Shown: positions 23,801 through 33,299, counted from the first letter of the stretch. The stretch: DNA of 64,000 nt from Gemmatimonadaceae bacterium (GCA_019637445.1 JAHBVS010000001.1:310001-374000), one strand, 5' to 3'. A program made the numbers and translations. Notes: generated by a model from the sequence alone, not told the origin.

Positions 23801-24072
23801 CCCATCGTGGGCAGCAGCGCATCCGGCTTCTCGCGCTCGATGATCAGCTCCACGTACTCCGGCGTCACCGGCTCGATGTACGTGCGGTCGGCGATCTCCG
23901 GGTCCGTCATGATGGTCGCCGGATTCGAGTTCACGAGGATGACCTCGTAACCCTCTTCCTTCAGCGCCTTGGCGGCCTGCGTGCCGGAGTAGTCGAACTC
24001 GGCGCCCTGCCCGATGACGATGGGGCCGGAACCGATGAGGAGAACGCGATGGATATCGTTACGACGCGGCAT
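20845..24072 (-). CDS. carB: Carbamoyl-phosphate synthase large subunit
   Basis: A 1075-residue CarB with two homologous ATP-grasp halves. The first begins [19 protein letters not shown]; the second begins [20 protein letters not shown] near residue 560. Both carry [34 protein letters not shown]-type loops. An MGS-like allosteric domain closes the protein. It makes carbamoyl phosphate from bicarbonate, ammonia from the CarA glutaminase and two ATP, for pyrimidine and arginine synthesis. The start is ATG 24072, which overlaps rmd by 14 bases; its stop overlaps wbpD by 4. No carA is adjacent, and location within a sugar-nucleotide operon is unusual. Confidence 0.98.
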   Translation of the reverse strand: MPRRNDIHRVLLIGSGPIVIGQGAEFDYSGTQAAKALKEEGYEVILVNSNPATIMTDPEIADRTYIEPVTPEYVELIIEREKPDALLPTMGGQTALNVAMALHERGVLEKHGVELIGANARAIAVAEDRKLFGEAMTKIGLKCPEGRIATTWAEALEIAEWTGFPAIIRPAFTLGGSGGGVAYNREEYERIVKRGLAESPISQVLIERSLLGWKEYELEVMRDSQDNVVIICSIENLDPMGIHTGDSITCAPAMTLSDREYQVMRDASLAIIREIGVAAGGCNIQFAVNPTNGEMVVIEMNPRVSRSSALASKATGFAIARIGTKLAVGYALDEITNDITKTTPASFEPVLDYVVVKVPRFAFEKFPGADPTLTTQMKSVGESMAIGRTFKEAFQKGLRALEAGRSGWVVGERPSDDRVADDSLDAVKSALITPVPERMFQVKRAMLLGMTVEEIQKRTGMDPWFLRQFEELIDAEKAYAAAKAPDARMIRRMKRMGFSDRQMALLRGETEKQARERRWGFDIRPAYKMVDTCAGEFPSNTPYLYSSYDEESEMPRTGRKSVIILGSGPNRIGQGVEFDYCCVRAAIALREAGYETIMVNSNPETVSTDYDTSDKLYFEPLTFEDVLEIIQREQPEGVIVQLGGQTPLKLVKPLEAAGVKILGTSPEAIDIAEDRKRFEQLARELDVTQPPNGTATSVPEAVAIADRIGYPVLLRPSYVLGGRAMEIVYNEASLRDYFERAVRVSEERPVLVDAFLEDAYEADVDALSDGETVVIGGVMQHIEDAGIHSGDSACVLPPYLIPQDKQDEMRAHTIAFAKALGVVGLINVQYALKDGVVYVLEVNPRASRTVPFVSKTIGRPLASLAARVMMGEKLVDLGYTEEIIAPYVSVKEAVFPFTKFREFDPILGPEMRSTGEVMGVASTFGTAFAKAQLSAGNGLPREGRVMITVNDHDKPSAGPLAKRFKSLGFDLSATGGTQQHLEGLGVSTDRVFKIGVGRPNGLDLMLNGELQLLINTPLGERAQEDDYTLRQAAIANRVPYTTTLSAATAACAAIEAMNTEAPTVRSLQEWQEGIA

Positions 24073-25024
24073 CGATGAGGTCTGAAATGATGTCGGTGCG
24101 ACTGCGGCGGGGGGTCCAACCGGTGTCGCGACGGAGCTTGGCGGGGTCGCCGACGAGCGCAGGGACGTCCACCGCGCGCTGCAGCGCGGGATCGACGCTG
24201 AGGGGCGTTCGGACGCCGGTCGCGGCCAGGACGTCGGCGGCAAGGTCCGCCACGGCCACGCCCTCCCCACTGCACACGTTGTAGACCTCGCCCGGCGTGC
24301 CGCGCGAAACCAGTGAAATATAGGCGGAGACCACGTCCTCGACGTGGAGAAAATCGCGGATCACGTCGGTGTTGCCGATCGTGACGGGCGGTCCACCGGC
24401 GCGGGCCGTCAGCGCGCGGGCCACCAGTGAGGGCAGGAGGAACGGTGCCGACTGTCCCCGGCCGGAATGGTTGAACGAGCGCGTCGCCACGATACGCAGC
24501 CCCTCGCTGCGCTGCGCGGCCAGCGCCACCGACTCCTGGGCCAGCTTCGTGGCGCCGTAAAACGTGGCTGGCCGGCACTCGGCGGTCTCCGGCAGCGGCA
24601 GCGAGTTGGCGTCGTGGCGCCCGTACTGCTCGCCGCTGCCGATGACGAGCACGGTCGGGTCGATGACGCCCGCCGCCCGTGGCTCGCGCAGGCCGTCAAG
24701 CAGCGTGACCAGGCCACCCACGTTGATGGCGAATGCCGCCGACTGGTCGGCGCTCACGGCTGGCTGGTACGCCACGCCGGCGAGATGGAAGACCGCATCG
24801 GGCGGCTGCGCTTCCAGCAGCGCGCGCACCGAGCGGCGCTCCGGCGCACCGACCGCAAGGTCAATGGCGCGCCAATGGATGGCGGCCATCTCCGATTGAT
24901 CGAGCAGCGCGTCTTTCGGGAGCGTGCCGACCGTGACGCCCGCCACCTGCCAGCCATCACGGAGCAACTGCCGGCACAGCCACTGGCCGACAAATCCCGC
25001 TGCTCCCGTGACGAGGGCGCGCAT
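24059..25024 (-). CDS. rmd: GDP-4-keto-6-deoxy-D-mannose reductase-like epimerase
   Basis: A 321-residue extended SDR protein: GAAGFVGQW near residues 7-15, YGATK as catalytic Tyr-x3-Lys, SFNHSGRGQ and [10 protein letters not shown]. The SFNHxGxGQ and RDF motifs are those of RMD-type reductases, which reduce the 4-keto sugar made by Gmd to GDP-D-rhamnose. A 4-reductase giving GDP-6-deoxytalose is an alternative. Gmd lies one base upstream, so the pair forms a functional unit. The 3' end overlaps carB by 14 bases. Confidence 0.85.
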   Translation of the reverse strand: MRALVTGAAGFVGQWLCRQLLRDGWQVAGVTVGTLPKDALLDQSEMAAIHWRAIDLAVGAPERRSVRALLEAQPPDAVFHLAGVAYQPAVSADQSAAFAINVGGLVTLLDGLREPRAAGVIDPTVLVIGSGEQYGRHDANSLPLPETAECRPATFYGATKLAQESVALAAQRSEGLRIVATRSFNHSGRGQSAPFLLPSLVARALTARAGGPPVTIGNTDVIRDFLHVEDVVSAYISLVSRGTPGEVYNVCSGEGVAVADLAADVLAATGVRTPLSVDPALQRAVDVPALVGDPAKLRRDTGWTPRRSRTDIISDLIDAAS

Positions 25025-25025
25025 C

Positions 25026-26027
<1,002 letters not shown>

Positions 26028-26065
26028 CTAGAGAAACGGGGAGAGCGCTCACACGCTCCCCCCGT
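26028..26065 (-). terminator. Rho-independent terminator of the alpha operon (after rpmB)
   Basis: Arms 26036-26047 and 26054-26065 pair over 12 positions with one mismatch and a 6-base loop. On the minus strand the stem is followed by TTTCTCT. It begins 24 bases past the rpmB stop. Confidence 0.75.
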
Positions 26066-26088
26066 CACGGAATGCAAGAAGCGCGCCC

Positions 26089-26310
26089 TCAGACCGAGGT
26101 CAGCGCCTTGCGCGGCGCGCGCTGGATCTTGCCGGCGTTCAGGCAGCGGGTGCAGACCTTCACCTTTACCGTCTTGCCGTCCAGCACGATGCGGGCGACC
26201 TGGAGGTTTGGCTTCCAGGTGCGACGCGTCTTGTTGTTGGCGTGCGAGACGTTGTTGCCGTGCGAGACACCCTTGCCGCAGGTGTAGCAGATATTGCGCT
26301 GGATGGCCAT
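26089..26310 (-). CDS. rpmB: 50S ribosomal protein L28
   Basis: A 73-residue L28. The N-terminus CYTCGKG and the later VCTRCLN supply two CxxC pairs, indicating the zinc-binding form. [15 protein letters not shown] is the family core. L28 sits on the large subunit and is needed late in its assembly. In many bacteria rpmB travels with rpmG; here it follows rplQ by 3 bases at the end of the alpha operon, so it is likely cotranscribed with rpoA. Confidence 0.96.
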   Translation of the reverse strand: MAIQRNICYTCGKGVSHGNNVSHANNKTRRTWKPNLQVARIVLDGKTVKVKVCTRCLNAGKIQRAPRKALTSV

Positions 26311-26313
26311 CGC

Positions 26314-26670
26314 TCAGTTCTCCACGAGTTCGATTCGCGCCATCTCCGCCCCGTCGCCCTTGCGGAAGCCGGTCTTGAGGATGCGCGTGTAGCCGCCCGG
26401 GCGCTTGGCGAACTTCGGGCCAATCTCCTGGAACAGCTTGTCCGCCGCCTCGCGCTTCTGCACGTGGCGACCGGCGAGCCGACGGGAATGCAGCGTCCCG
26501 GTGCGCGCCTTGGTGATCAGCTTCTCGACGAAGGGGCGGAGCTCCTTGGCCTTGGCCTCGGTGGTCTCGATCGCGCCCTGCTCGATGAGCGAGGTGGCGA
26601 GGTTACGGAGCAGCGCGAGGCGCTGCTCGGAAGTGCGGCGCAGGCTGCGCCCGGCCTTACGGTGACGCAT
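26314..26670 (-). CDS. rplQ: 50S ribosomal protein L17
   Basis: A 118-residue L17, recognisable from MRHRKAGRSLRRTSEQRLALLRNLATSLI (start segment MRHRKAGRSLRRTSEQR) and the C-terminal PGGYTRILKTGFRKGDGAEMARIELVE. It binds 23S rRNA near the exit-tunnel side of the large subunit. It lies 6 bases downstream of rpoA, as in most bacteria. Confidence 0.98.
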   Translation of the reverse strand: MRHRKAGRSLRRTSEQRLALLRNLATSLIEQGAIETTEAKAKELRPFVEKLITKARTGTLHSRRLAGRHVQKREAADKLFQEIGPKFAKRPGGYTRILKTGFRKGDGAEMARIELVEN

Positions 26671-26676
26671 CGGGTG

Positions 26677-27750
26677 CTACTCCTCTTCTTCGTCGTCAGG
26701 CGCGGCGGCGGCGGCGCGGCTCGGCGGCGTGCCCATATCGGTCACGCGCACCCCATCCGGCGACTCCTCGAACCGCATCCCGAAATTGAGTCCTTCCTTC
26801 TCGAGGAGGTCGGCGATCTCCTGGAGGGACTTCTTGCCGAAATTCTTGACCTGCAGGATCTGCGCCTCGGTCTGCCGGACGAGATCGCCGAGCGAGCGGA
26901 TGCTCGAGTTCTTCAGCGAGTTCACCGAGCGGACCGACAGCTGGAGATCGTCGATCGGGGTCCGGAGCAGCTCGGCCAGTTGGGCCGCATCCGAGTTCCC
27001 CTCTGCCCCCGGCACCGCCACCGCGGCGGCCGCGTGCGTGCCGAACGAGGCGAAGTACTGGAAGTGCGTCTGCGCCAGCGCGGCGGCGTAGCTGACCGCC
27101 TGCTCGGGCGAGATGGTGCCGTTGGTCTCGACCGTCAGCGAAAGACGGTCATAGTCCGTGCGCTGGCCCACGCGCGTCTCGGCGACGGCGAAGTTTGTGC
27201 GCTTGACCGGCGAGTAGATCGAGTCGATGCGGACCAGGTCCACCGGCAGCGAGCGGTCGAACGGATGCTGCTCCGCCTCGACGTAGCCGCGGCCCTTGTT
27301 CACGTACAGCTCGACCGTCAGCTCGCGGTCGTCCTGCAGCGTGAGGATGTGGTGCGCGGGGTTGATCACCGTGGCACCGCCCGGCAGATCCAGCTGGCCG
27401 GCGGTGATGGCGCCGCCCTTTGTGACGCGCACGCGAAGGATCGTGTCCTCCACGTCCTCGTCCAGCGCGAGGACCAGCGTCTTCAGGTTGGCGATGATCT
27501 GGTGGACGTCTTCCACGACGCCCGGGATGGTCTGGTGCTCGTGGAGCACGCCATCGATGCGGAAGCCCCACACGGCGGCGCCGCGGAGGCTCGAGAGGAG
27601 CATCCGGCGCATGGAGTTGCCGAGCGTGTGGCCGAAGCCGCGCTCGAGGGGCTGCAAGCGGAACTCCGCGACATTGGCGTTGTCGTCGCGCTTCGTCATT
27701 TCAACGAGCTGCGGACGGACGAGGCCGCGGAGATCGATCGACTGGGACAT
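26677..27750 (-). CDS. rpoA: RNA polymerase alpha subunit
   Basis: A 357-residue alpha subunit. The N-terminal assembly domain contains FRLQPLERGFGHTLGNSMRRMLLSSL, here seen around residues 29-54, and AVWGFRIDGVLHEH. An acidic, Ala-rich linker precedes the C-terminal domain (ELLRTPIDDLQLSVRSVNSLK, VKNFGKKSLQEI), which contacts UP elements and activators. The ATG at 27750 is preferred to a longer in-frame start because family homology begins there. It is separated from rpsD by a 200-base gap containing a repeat hairpin, which is unusually long for this operon. Confidence 0.98.
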   Translation of the reverse strand: MSQSIDLRGLVRPQLVEMTKRDDNANVAEFRLQPLERGFGHTLGNSMRRMLLSSLRGAAVWGFRIDGVLHEHQTIPGVVEDVHQIIANLKTLVLALDEDVEDTILRVRVTKGGAITAGQLDLPGGATVINPAHHILTLQDDRELTVELYVNKGRGYVEAEQHPFDRSLPVDLVRIDSIYSPVKRTNFAVAETRVGQRTDYDRLSLTVETNGTISPEQAVSYAAALAQTHFQYFASFGTHAAAAVAVPGAEGNSDAAQLAELLRTPIDDLQLSVRSVNSLKNSSIRSLGDLVRQTEAQILQVKNFGKKSLQEIADLLEKEGLNFGMRFEESPDGVRVTDMGTPPSRAAAAAPDDEEEE

Positions 27751-27877
27751 CGGAGAGGATCCTTGGGAGAGAAGTATCACGATGGCTTCACGCGCCACCG
27801 ACGCCGTACCCCGCCCCTGACGCGCGGTACGCTCGTAAGACTGTCAGGGAGTCTTTTTCCAACTGCAGTTGTCAGTG

Positions 27878-27935
27878 GTGAGTTGTGAGTCGTGAGTGAA
27901 CGGCGGTTGCTCTTCACTTACGACTCATAACTCAC
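27878..27935. repeat. Palindrome built of 7-base GTGAGTY units between rpsD and rpoA
   Basis: The left arm (27878-27900) is three tandem units GTGAGTT-GTGAGTC-GTGAGTG. The right arm (27913-27935) is its inverted counterpart, matching 21 of 23 positions, with a 12-base spacer. Further ACTCAC units continue to 27942. The two mismatches are G:T pairs if the plus strand is transcribed and A:C if the operon's minus strand is. It sits 15 bases downstream of rpsD. Confidence 0.85.
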
Positions 27936-27950
27936 GACTCACCTCTGCGG

Positions 27951-28583
27951 TTACTTCGAGTAGAGCTCCACCACCAGCTGCTCCTGCGCGGCGATCGGGA
28001 TCGCCTGGCGCTGCGGACGCTCGAGCATCCGGCCGCTGAACGTGTCCTTGTCCACGGCGAGCCAGGTGGGCGCGGCGCCACGGGCGGCGACCTCGAGGGC
28101 CTCCTTCACGGCGACGAGCTCACGCGAGGCCTGGCGCATCCGGATTTCCTGACCCGGGTGCACGAGGTAGCTGGGGATGTCGACCGACTTGCCGTCGACT
28201 TCGATGTGGCGGTGGCGGATCAGCTGACGCGCGGCCGCACGGCTCGCGGCGAAGCCCATCCGGTACACCATGTTGTCGAGGCGGCTCTCAAGCGCGGCCA
28301 AGAGATTGTGGCCCGTCACGCCCGGAAGCGTGGAGACCTTCTCGAACGTGTTGCGGAACTGACGCTCCGACACGCCGTAGATGCGCTTGATCTTCTGCTT
28401 CTCACGCAGCTGCTTGGCGTACTCACTCACCTTGCGGCGACGCGCGGTGTTCTGGCCGTGCTGGCCTGGGGCGTACGGACGGCGCTCGACCGGGCACTTC
28501 TCGGTGAAGCACTTGGTGCCCTTGAGGAACAGCTTCGTACCTTCACGCCGGCACTGCCGGCAGACTGGACCTGTGTAACGCAT
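27951..28583 (-). CDS. rpsD: 30S ribosomal protein S4
   Basis: A 210-residue S4, a primary 16S rRNA binder that nucleates small-subunit assembly and in many bacteria represses its own operon. The N-terminus carries the zinc-binding cysteine set (C8, C11, C25, C30). The S4 RNA-binding domain follows at about residues 98-160 (LESRLDNMVYRMGFAASRAAARQ, beginning at residue 98, and HRHIEVDGKSVDIPSY). The gene lies 3 bases downstream of rpsK. Autoregulation is plausible from the family but no leader structure was identified. Confidence 0.98.
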   Translation of the reverse strand: MRYTGPVCRQCRREGTKLFLKGTKCFTEKCPVERRPYAPGQHGQNTARRRKVSEYAKQLREKQKIKRIYGVSERQFRNTFEKVSTLPGVTGHNLLAALESRLDNMVYRMGFAASRAAARQLIRHRHIEVDGKSVDIPSYLVHPGQEIRMRQASRELVAVKEALEVAARGAAPTWLAVDKDTFSGRMLERPQRQAIPIAAQEQLVVELYSK

Positions 28584-28586
28584 CGG

Positions 28587-28964
28587 TTAGACCCTCCGGC
28601 GCTTCGGCGGCCGGCAGCCGTTATGCGGAATCGGCGTCACGTCCTTGATGGACTTGACGGTGAGGCCGGCGGCGGCGAGCGCCTGGATGGCGGACTCACG
28701 GCCCGAGCCGGGCCCCTGCACGCGCACGTGCACGCGGCGGACGCCAAGCGCCAGCGCCTCGCGGGCGCACTGCTCGGCGGCCACGGTCGCGGCGAAGGGC
28801 GTGGACTTCTTCGACCCCTTGAAGCCCGCCTTGCCGGCGGTGCCCCACGCCACGGCGTTGCCGTGCGCGTCGGTGATCGTGATCAGCGTGTTGTTGAAGG
28901 TCGCATTGACGTGCGCGACGCCCTCGGCGTCCACGACCTTCTTCGTCTTCTTCCCGACGGCCAT
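28587..28964 (-). CDS. rpsK: 30S ribosomal protein S11
   Basis: A 125-residue S11, identified by [33 protein letters not shown] and the C-terminal [20 protein letters not shown]. It forms part of the small-subunit platform near the E site. Its ATG shares one base with the rpsM stop, suggesting translational coupling. Confidence 0.98.
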   Translation of the reverse strand: MAVGKKTKKVVDAEGVAHVNATFNNTLITITDAHGNAVAWGTAGKAGFKGSKKSTPFAATVAAEQCAREALALGVRRVHVRVQGPGSGRESAIQALAAAGLTVKSIKDVTPIPHNGCRPPKRRRV

Positions 28965-29341
28965 TACTTGGTCACCTTCTTCTTGCCCGCGATCGCGCGG
29001 CGCGGCCCCTTCTTCGTGCGGGCGTTGGTATGCGTGCGCTGGCCACGGACGGGCAGGCCACGGCGGTGGCGGATGCCACGGTACGAGCCGATGTCCATGA
29101 GGCGCTTGATGTTCATCGCGATCTCGGTGCGCAGGGCGCCCTCGACGCGGTACATCCGCTCAATCTCCTGACGGAGCTTGTTGACGTCGGCATCCGACAG
29201 GTCCCGGACGCGCTGCTCGGGGTTCACCCCGGTCGCCTCGAGAATGCGGCGCGCAAGTACGCGCCCGATGCCGTAGATGTAGGTAAGGCCGATCTCGACC
29301 TTCTTGTCGCGCGGAAGATCCACGCCGGAAATACGAGCCAT
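28964..29341 (-). CDS. rpsM: 30S ribosomal protein S13
   Basis: A 125-residue S13 in the head of the small subunit, contacting P-site tRNA and L5. Diagnostic segments are [33 protein letters not shown], and the basic tail [20 protein letters not shown]. It lies 6 bases downstream of rpmJ. Confidence 0.98.
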   Translation of the reverse strand: MARISGVDLPRDKKVEIGLTYIYGIGRVLARRILEATGVNPEQRVRDLSDADVNKLRQEIERMYRVEGALRTEIAMNIKRLMDIGSYRGIRHRRGLPVRGQRTHTNARTKKGPRRAIAGKKKVTK

Positions 29342-29347
29342 GTGTGA

Positions 29348-29464
29348 TTAACCCTGACGCTGCTTGTGCTTGGGATTGCGCTTGCAGATGATGCGCGTCA
29401 CACCTGCCCGCTTCACCACCTTGCAGTGCTCGCAAATCGGCTTGACGCTGCTACGGACTTTCAC
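29348..29464 (-). CDS. rpmJ: 50S ribosomal protein L36
   Basis: A 38-residue protein starting at GTG 29464: [20 protein letters not shown], then [12 protein letters not shown]. The zinc ligands C11, C14, C27 and H33 are all present, marking the zinc-containing form. It is the first gene of the alpha operon here. infA, which often precedes it, is absent; pyrF lies upstream instead. Confidence 0.97.
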   Translation of the reverse strand: MKVRSSVKPICEHCKVVKRAGVTRIICKRNPKHKQRQG

Positions 29465-29536
29465 TCTGCACTCCACTCGGTTTCGGCTGCGAAAACACGG
29501 AAATCGTTGCGACTACCCGTTTTCGGGCAGACACGC

Positions 29537-29565
29537 AGGATAATCTCGCGCACCCCTTGACACAA
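29537..29565 (-). promoter_or_regulatory. Candidate promoter of the rpmJ operon with overlapping dyad
   Basis: On the minus strand TTGTGT (29560-29565) is 17 bases from TATCCT (29537-29542), about 70 bases before rpmJ. The palindrome CCCCTTG-ACA-CAAGGGG (29553-29569) covers the -35 element and could be an operator. The -35 match is weak. Confidence 0.38.
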
Positions 29566-29733
29566 GGGGGACACTGACGTGTACACAAAGCGTTGCGGGA
29601 TGCGGGGCGGCACGGACGAAGCGGGAAACGGGGGTGATGCGGGGGGCGGGATGCGGAGTCGGCTCGCATCCTTGCACTCCGAGGATGTGGCCGGGCTCCG
29701 GCACGGCCGGCCCAACCCTCGCGCACGGCTGGC

Positions 29734-30426
29734 CTACGCCAGGCTTTGCCTGATCTGGCGCAGCGTGGATGCGGGGTCTGGGGACTCGGTAACTGCCCGT
29801 CCCAGAACCAGATAGGCCGCTCCGTCGTCAGCGGCGCGCTCGGGGGTCGTGATGCGCGCCTGGTCGTGAGCGGCGCCGCCTGCCAACCGGATGCCGGGGA
29901 CCAGCGGGCGTAGGCGCGGGAAGGTCGCGCGCACGGCGCGCACCTCGTGACCGCTACAGACGATCCCGTGAGCGCCTGCCTTCTCGGCAACCCTGGCCAG
30001 GCGCACGACCTCTTCGCCCATCTCCGGGGTCTCGCGGCCGAGGGCCACGCCGAGCCCCGGCGCATCGAAACTCGTGAGCACCGTGACCACAAGGATGCCC
30101 GTCTCGGCGCCGGCGCCCTCCACCGCCGCCTCGACCATCGCCGCGCCGCCGTAGCCATGCACGGTCAGCAGCGAGGCACCCATCGCGGCGGCGCTGCGCG
30201 CCGCGCCGCGCACCGTGTTCGGGATGTCGTGCAGCTTGAGATCGAGAAAGACGCGCTTCCCCTCCCCGCGCAGCCACTCGACGACGCGCGGTCCCTCGGC
30301 CGTGAAGAGCTCGAGGCCGACCTTCACGTAGTCGGCGTCGGGACCAAGACGCTCCACCAGCGCGCGCGTGGCGGCGAGCGACGGCACGTCGAGTGCGATG
30401 ATGGGTTGGGCACGAAGCTCAGTCAT
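29734..30426 (-). CDS. pyrF: Orotidine-5'-phosphate decarboxylase
   Basis: A 230-residue PyrF converting OMP to UMP, the last de novo step to UMP. The catalytic DxKxxD array is in FLDLKLHDIPNT (D62, K64, D67), and the C-terminal phosphate loop reads PGIRLAGGAAHDQARITTP. ATG 30426 is used since the family N-terminus (PIIALDVPS) follows directly. It lies 46 bases downstream of pyrD, forming a pyrimidine pair. The 269 bases after its stop, before rpmJ, carry no gene I can recognise. Confidence 0.96.
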   Translation of the reverse strand: MTELRAQPIIALDVPSLAATRALVERLGPDADYVKVGLELFTAEGPRVVEWLRGEGKRVFLDLKLHDIPNTVRGAARSAAAMGASLLTVHGYGGAAMVEAAVEGAGAETGILVVTVLTSFDAPGLGVALGRETPEMGEEVVRLARVAEKAGAHGIVCSGHEVRAVRATFPRLRPLVPGIRLAGGAAHDQARITTPERAADDGAAYLVLGRAVTESPDPASTLRQIRQSLA

Positions 30427-30472
30427 CCGGAAGTCCAAACGCGGCCTGAGGTGGGAAGGTTGAAGCGCGCGG

Positions 30473-31402
30473 CTACTGGGGCCACTCGAGGGTGCCGACG
30501 AGGTCGGCCACACTCGACACGCCGTGGGCTTCGCACCAACGCTTGAGGTCGCGGACAATTCGCGCCGGCAGCTTGGGGTCCGCCAGCGCCGCGGTGCCGA
30601 TGGCGACCGCGCTCGCGCCGGCCACCAGAAACTGCACCACGTCGGTCGCGGACTGCACTCCGCCGGCACCGAGGATCGGCACGGACACCGCCTGTCGCAC
30701 GCGCCAGGTGGCCAAGAGTCCAATCGCGAGGAGCCCAGGGCCACTGACGCCCCCGGAGCCAAATCCGATCATTGGGCGACGGCGCTCAACGTCTACCACC
30801 AGGCCGGGAATCGTGTTGATGACCGTGATGCCGTCGGCACCGGCGTCCACCGCGCGGCGCGCCACGTCGCCGATCTGCGGCAGCGTCGGTGAGAGCTTCA
30901 CGAACAGCGGTCGCTTCGTTGCCGCGCGCGCACCACGGACAACGGCATCGAGTGCCGCGGGGTCCGCCCCGAACTCCATCCCACCCTGCTTCACGTTCGG
31001 GCAGGAGACGTTGAGCTCAAAGCCGGCGAAGCCCGCCGCATCGTCGAGCCGTTCAACCACCGCGCCGAAGTCGGGCGCCTCGCGGCCGACGACGTTCACC
31101 AGTACGCGAGGGCGCCGCAGGTGCTGCGCGATCCACGGCAGGTCTTCCGCCTTCACGGCGTCGACGCCCGGGTTCGCCAGTCCGACGGCGTTGATCATGC
31201 CCCCGTCGAAATCCGCCACGCGCGGTGCCGGTGCCCCCTTCCGGACCTCGAGGCTGACCGCCTTGGTCACGAAGCCGCCGAGTGCCTCGAGATCCATCAC
31301 GTCCGCGAGCTCACGACCGTACGCCGCGGTTCCCGCGGCGAGCAGGACGGGGTTCTGGAACGTGATGCCGGCGACCGTGACCTCGAGTCGCGTGGCCGGC
31401 AT
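30473..31402 (-). CDS. pyrD: Dihydroorotate dehydrogenase, class 1B catalytic subunit
   Basis: A 309-residue FMN enzyme. The catalytic cysteine lies in ELNVSCPNVKQGG, and NPVLLAAGTAAYGRE and the C-terminal GAGGVQSATDVVQFLVAGAS are the flavin-binding segments. The Cys base places it in class 1, and the length and sequence fit the 1B form, which normally works with the Fe-S/FAD subunit PyrK and NAD. No pyrK is adjacent, so the partner, if any, is elsewhere. It oxidises dihydroorotate to orotate and overlaps the upstream amidase gene by one base. Confidence 0.93.
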   Translation of the reverse strand: MPATRLEVTVAGITFQNPVLLAAGTAAYGRELADVMDLEALGGFVTKAVSLEVRKGAPAPRVADFDGGMINAVGLANPGVDAVKAEDLPWIAQHLRRPRVLVNVVGREAPDFGAVVERLDDAAGFAGFELNVSCPNVKQGGMEFGADPAALDAVVRGARAATKRPLFVKLSPTLPQIGDVARRAVDAGADGITVINTIPGLVVDVERRRPMIGFGSGGVSGPGLLAIGLLATWRVRQAVSVPILGAGGVQSATDVVQFLVAGASAVAIGTAALADPKLPARIVRDLKRWCEAHGVSSVADLVGTLEWPQ

Positions 31403-32655
31403 CAGCGCGGCGCGGCGCGTGTGCGCCGCTCGTAGTGCTGCAGATACTCGACGATGCCGTCGGCGACCGACACGGCGATATCGCGCTGGCCCTCGGCGCT
31501 GTTCATCCAGCGGGCATCGCTGAGGTTCGTGCCGAAGCCGACCTCCACGAGGATCGCCGGCATGTACGCGGTGGAGAGCACGACCAGTGGCGACTGTTTC
31601 ACGCCACGGTCCGGACCCGGATGCTTCGCCGCTAGCTTGCCCTGCACCAGGGTGGCCAGGTCGAACGACTCACGGAGATGCTCGTTCTGCGCGAGGTCGT
31701 TCAGGATGAACGACAGCGGATCGCCCTTCTCGGCGACGGTCTCGGTCTCGAAGCGCACGACGTCGTTCTCCATCGCCGCCACGCGCCGCTCGTCCTCGGT
31801 GCGCGCGGTGGAGAGGAAGTAGGTCTCGACACCGCGCACCGAGGAGCCATTTCGCCAGTTCGGATTGAAGGCGTTGGTGTGCAGCGACACGAAGAGGTCG
31901 GCCTTCCGCGCATTCGAGAGCGGGCCGCGATCGTACAGGTTGATCAGCGTGTCCCGTCGGCGCGTCATCACGACGTCGAGCCCGCGGTTCTTGAGTTCGA
32001 GTTCCACCGCCAGCGCCATGGCGAGGGTCAACTTGGACTCGTTGATGCGACGCCCACCGATCACCACGCCGCCATTGCCCGGGTCCCGACCGCCGTGGCC
32101 CGCGTCCACCGCGATCACGTAGCGGCGCGACAGGCCGGCTGGCCCACGAGGCGCGTTGTTGGCGACCGTTGCCACCGGGGTCTTCGACGCGACGTCCCGT
32201 GCGGGGGCAGGCTCCTCGCGCCGCGCGATCCCCTGGAACAACTGCACCTCGCGCCGCGCCGCGTCCCAACGCACCCCGACGCCGAAGCGCGGGATAATCT
32301 CACTGAAGACCTGCAGCGGCACCTGCGCGGTACCGGCGACTTCCCGGACCTCCTCCACCAGCGGCAGCGCGAACCCGTTGTACGCCGCGAATGGGCTCCC
32401 CGCCTGGAACTCCAGCGTCGATTCGCCGAGCCGGAGGCGCCAGCGGTGGCCTGCGGCGGGCTCGAGGGAGCCACCCAGCAGGCGCGCCATCACATCTAGC
32501 CGCAGCAGTCCACCGGCGGCCGAGGGCTGCAGCGCGACCGCGGTGTCGCCGGACACGCCGCGCACGCGTACGCTGTCGTCTGCCATCGGCGCGGCGCCAA
32601 GGAGCACGCCGAGCGTGAGCGTGAGAATGGTGACCGACCGTCGCGCGGCGATCAT
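31402..32655 (-). CDS. Exported N-acetylmuramoyl-L-alanine amidase (Amidase_3)
   Basis: A 417-residue protein with an N-terminal signal sequence (SVTILTLTLGVLLGA). A ~140-residue N-terminal region resembles small beta-rich domains that precede such amidases. It is followed by a catalytic Amidase_3 domain from about residue 178. Zinc ligands and catalytic residues are visible in IAVDAGHGGRDPG, INESKLTLAMA, LFVSLHTNAF and ILVEVGFGTN. These enzymes cut the bond between MurNAc and the stem peptide, usually during septum splitting or wall turnover in the periplasm. It overlaps smpB by 4 bases and pyrD by one. Confidence 0.9.
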   Translation of the reverse strand: MIAARRSVTILTLTLGVLLGAAPMADDSVRVRGVSGDTAVALQPSAAGGLLRLDVMARLLGGSLEPAAGHRWRLRLGESTLEFQAGSPFAAYNGFALPLVEEVREVAGTAQVPLQVFSEIIPRFGVGVRWDAARREVQLFQGIARREEPAPARDVASKTPVATVANNAPRGPAGLSRRYVIAVDAGHGGRDPGNGGVVIGGRRINESKLTLAMALAVELELKNRGLDVVMTRRRDTLINLYDRGPLSNARKADLFVSLHTNAFNPNWRNGSSVRGVETYFLSTARTEDERRVAAMENDVVRFETETVAEKGDPLSFILNDLAQNEHLRESFDLATLVQGKLAAKHPGPDRGVKQSPLVVLSTAYMPAILVEVGFGTNLSDARWMNSAEGQRDIAVSVADGIVEYLQHYERRTRAAPR

Positions 32656-33128
32656 CTATCGCTCCGGAGCGCGCGCTGCACCTCGCGCGCGTCGTCCTTG
32701 GCCTTCAGGTCGGCGCGCTTGTCGTGCAGCTTCTTGCCGCGTCCCAGCCCCAGCTTGAGCTTGGCGCGGCCGTGCTTGAAGTAGAGGTCGAGTGCCACCA
32801 GCGTCAGTCCCTTGCGTTCCACGGCGCCGATCAGATGGCGGATCTCCTTGGCGTTGAGCAGAAGCTTCCGCGTCCGAACCGGGTCGTGGTTCCAGATGTT
32901 GCCCTGTGCGTACGGTGCGATGTGTGCATTCAGCAGCCACACCTCGCCGTCCTTCAGGATGCCATAGGCGTCCGTGATCTGCGCCCGTCCGTCGCGCAAC
33001 GACTTCACCTCGGTCCCCGTCAGCACGATGCCGGCCTCCCACGTCTCGAGAATCTCGTAGTCGTGTCGGGCCCGCTTGTTCCGGGCGATGGGGACGATGG
33101 CGTCGTCGGGCGCAGGCTTAGCGGTCAC
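32652..33128 (-). CDS. smpB: SsrA-binding protein SmpB
   Basis: A 158-residue SmpB beginning at GTG 33128. The core NKRARHDYEILETWEAGIVL and LTGTEVKSLRDGRAQITDAY (from about residue 35) and the C-terminal LGLGRGKKLHDKRADLKAKD are diagnostic. SmpB carries tmRNA into stalled ribosomes and mimics the missing codon-anticodon interaction during trans-translation. The tmRNA gene ssrA is not in the window. Upstream lies the divergent promoter and gene for tRNA-Leu. Confidence 0.97.
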   Translation of the reverse strand: MTAKPAPDDAIVPIARNKRARHDYEILETWEAGIVLTGTEVKSLRDGRAQITDAYGILKDGEVWLLNAHIAPYAQGNIWNHDPVRTRKLLLNAKEIRHLIGAVERKGLTLVALDLYFKHGRAKLKLGLGRGKKLHDKRADLKAKDDAREVQRALRSDR

Positions 33129-33151
33129 GCCTGAAGGATGACGACTCAGCG

Positions 33152-33180
33152 TTGACTTGGGTATCCGCCCCCGATACGTT
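33152..33180 (+). promoter_or_regulatory. Sigma-70 promoter of tRNA-Leu
   Basis: TTGACT (33152-33157) and TACGTT (33175-33180) are 17 bases apart, placing the transcription start a few bases before the mature 5' end at 33191. Confidence 0.65.
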
Positions 33181-33190
33181 CCCTGTCCAC

Positions 33191-33275
<85 letters not shown>

Positions 33276-33299
33276 CAGCACGACAGACCGAATGCAACA

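Noticed and set aside
29465-29733. Possible tRNA, infA or small gene between pyrF and rpmJ
   Set aside because: No cloverleaf with a T-loop and acceptor pairing was found and no IF-1 like translation is present. Only a weak promoter, a dyad and short GC hairpins are seen.
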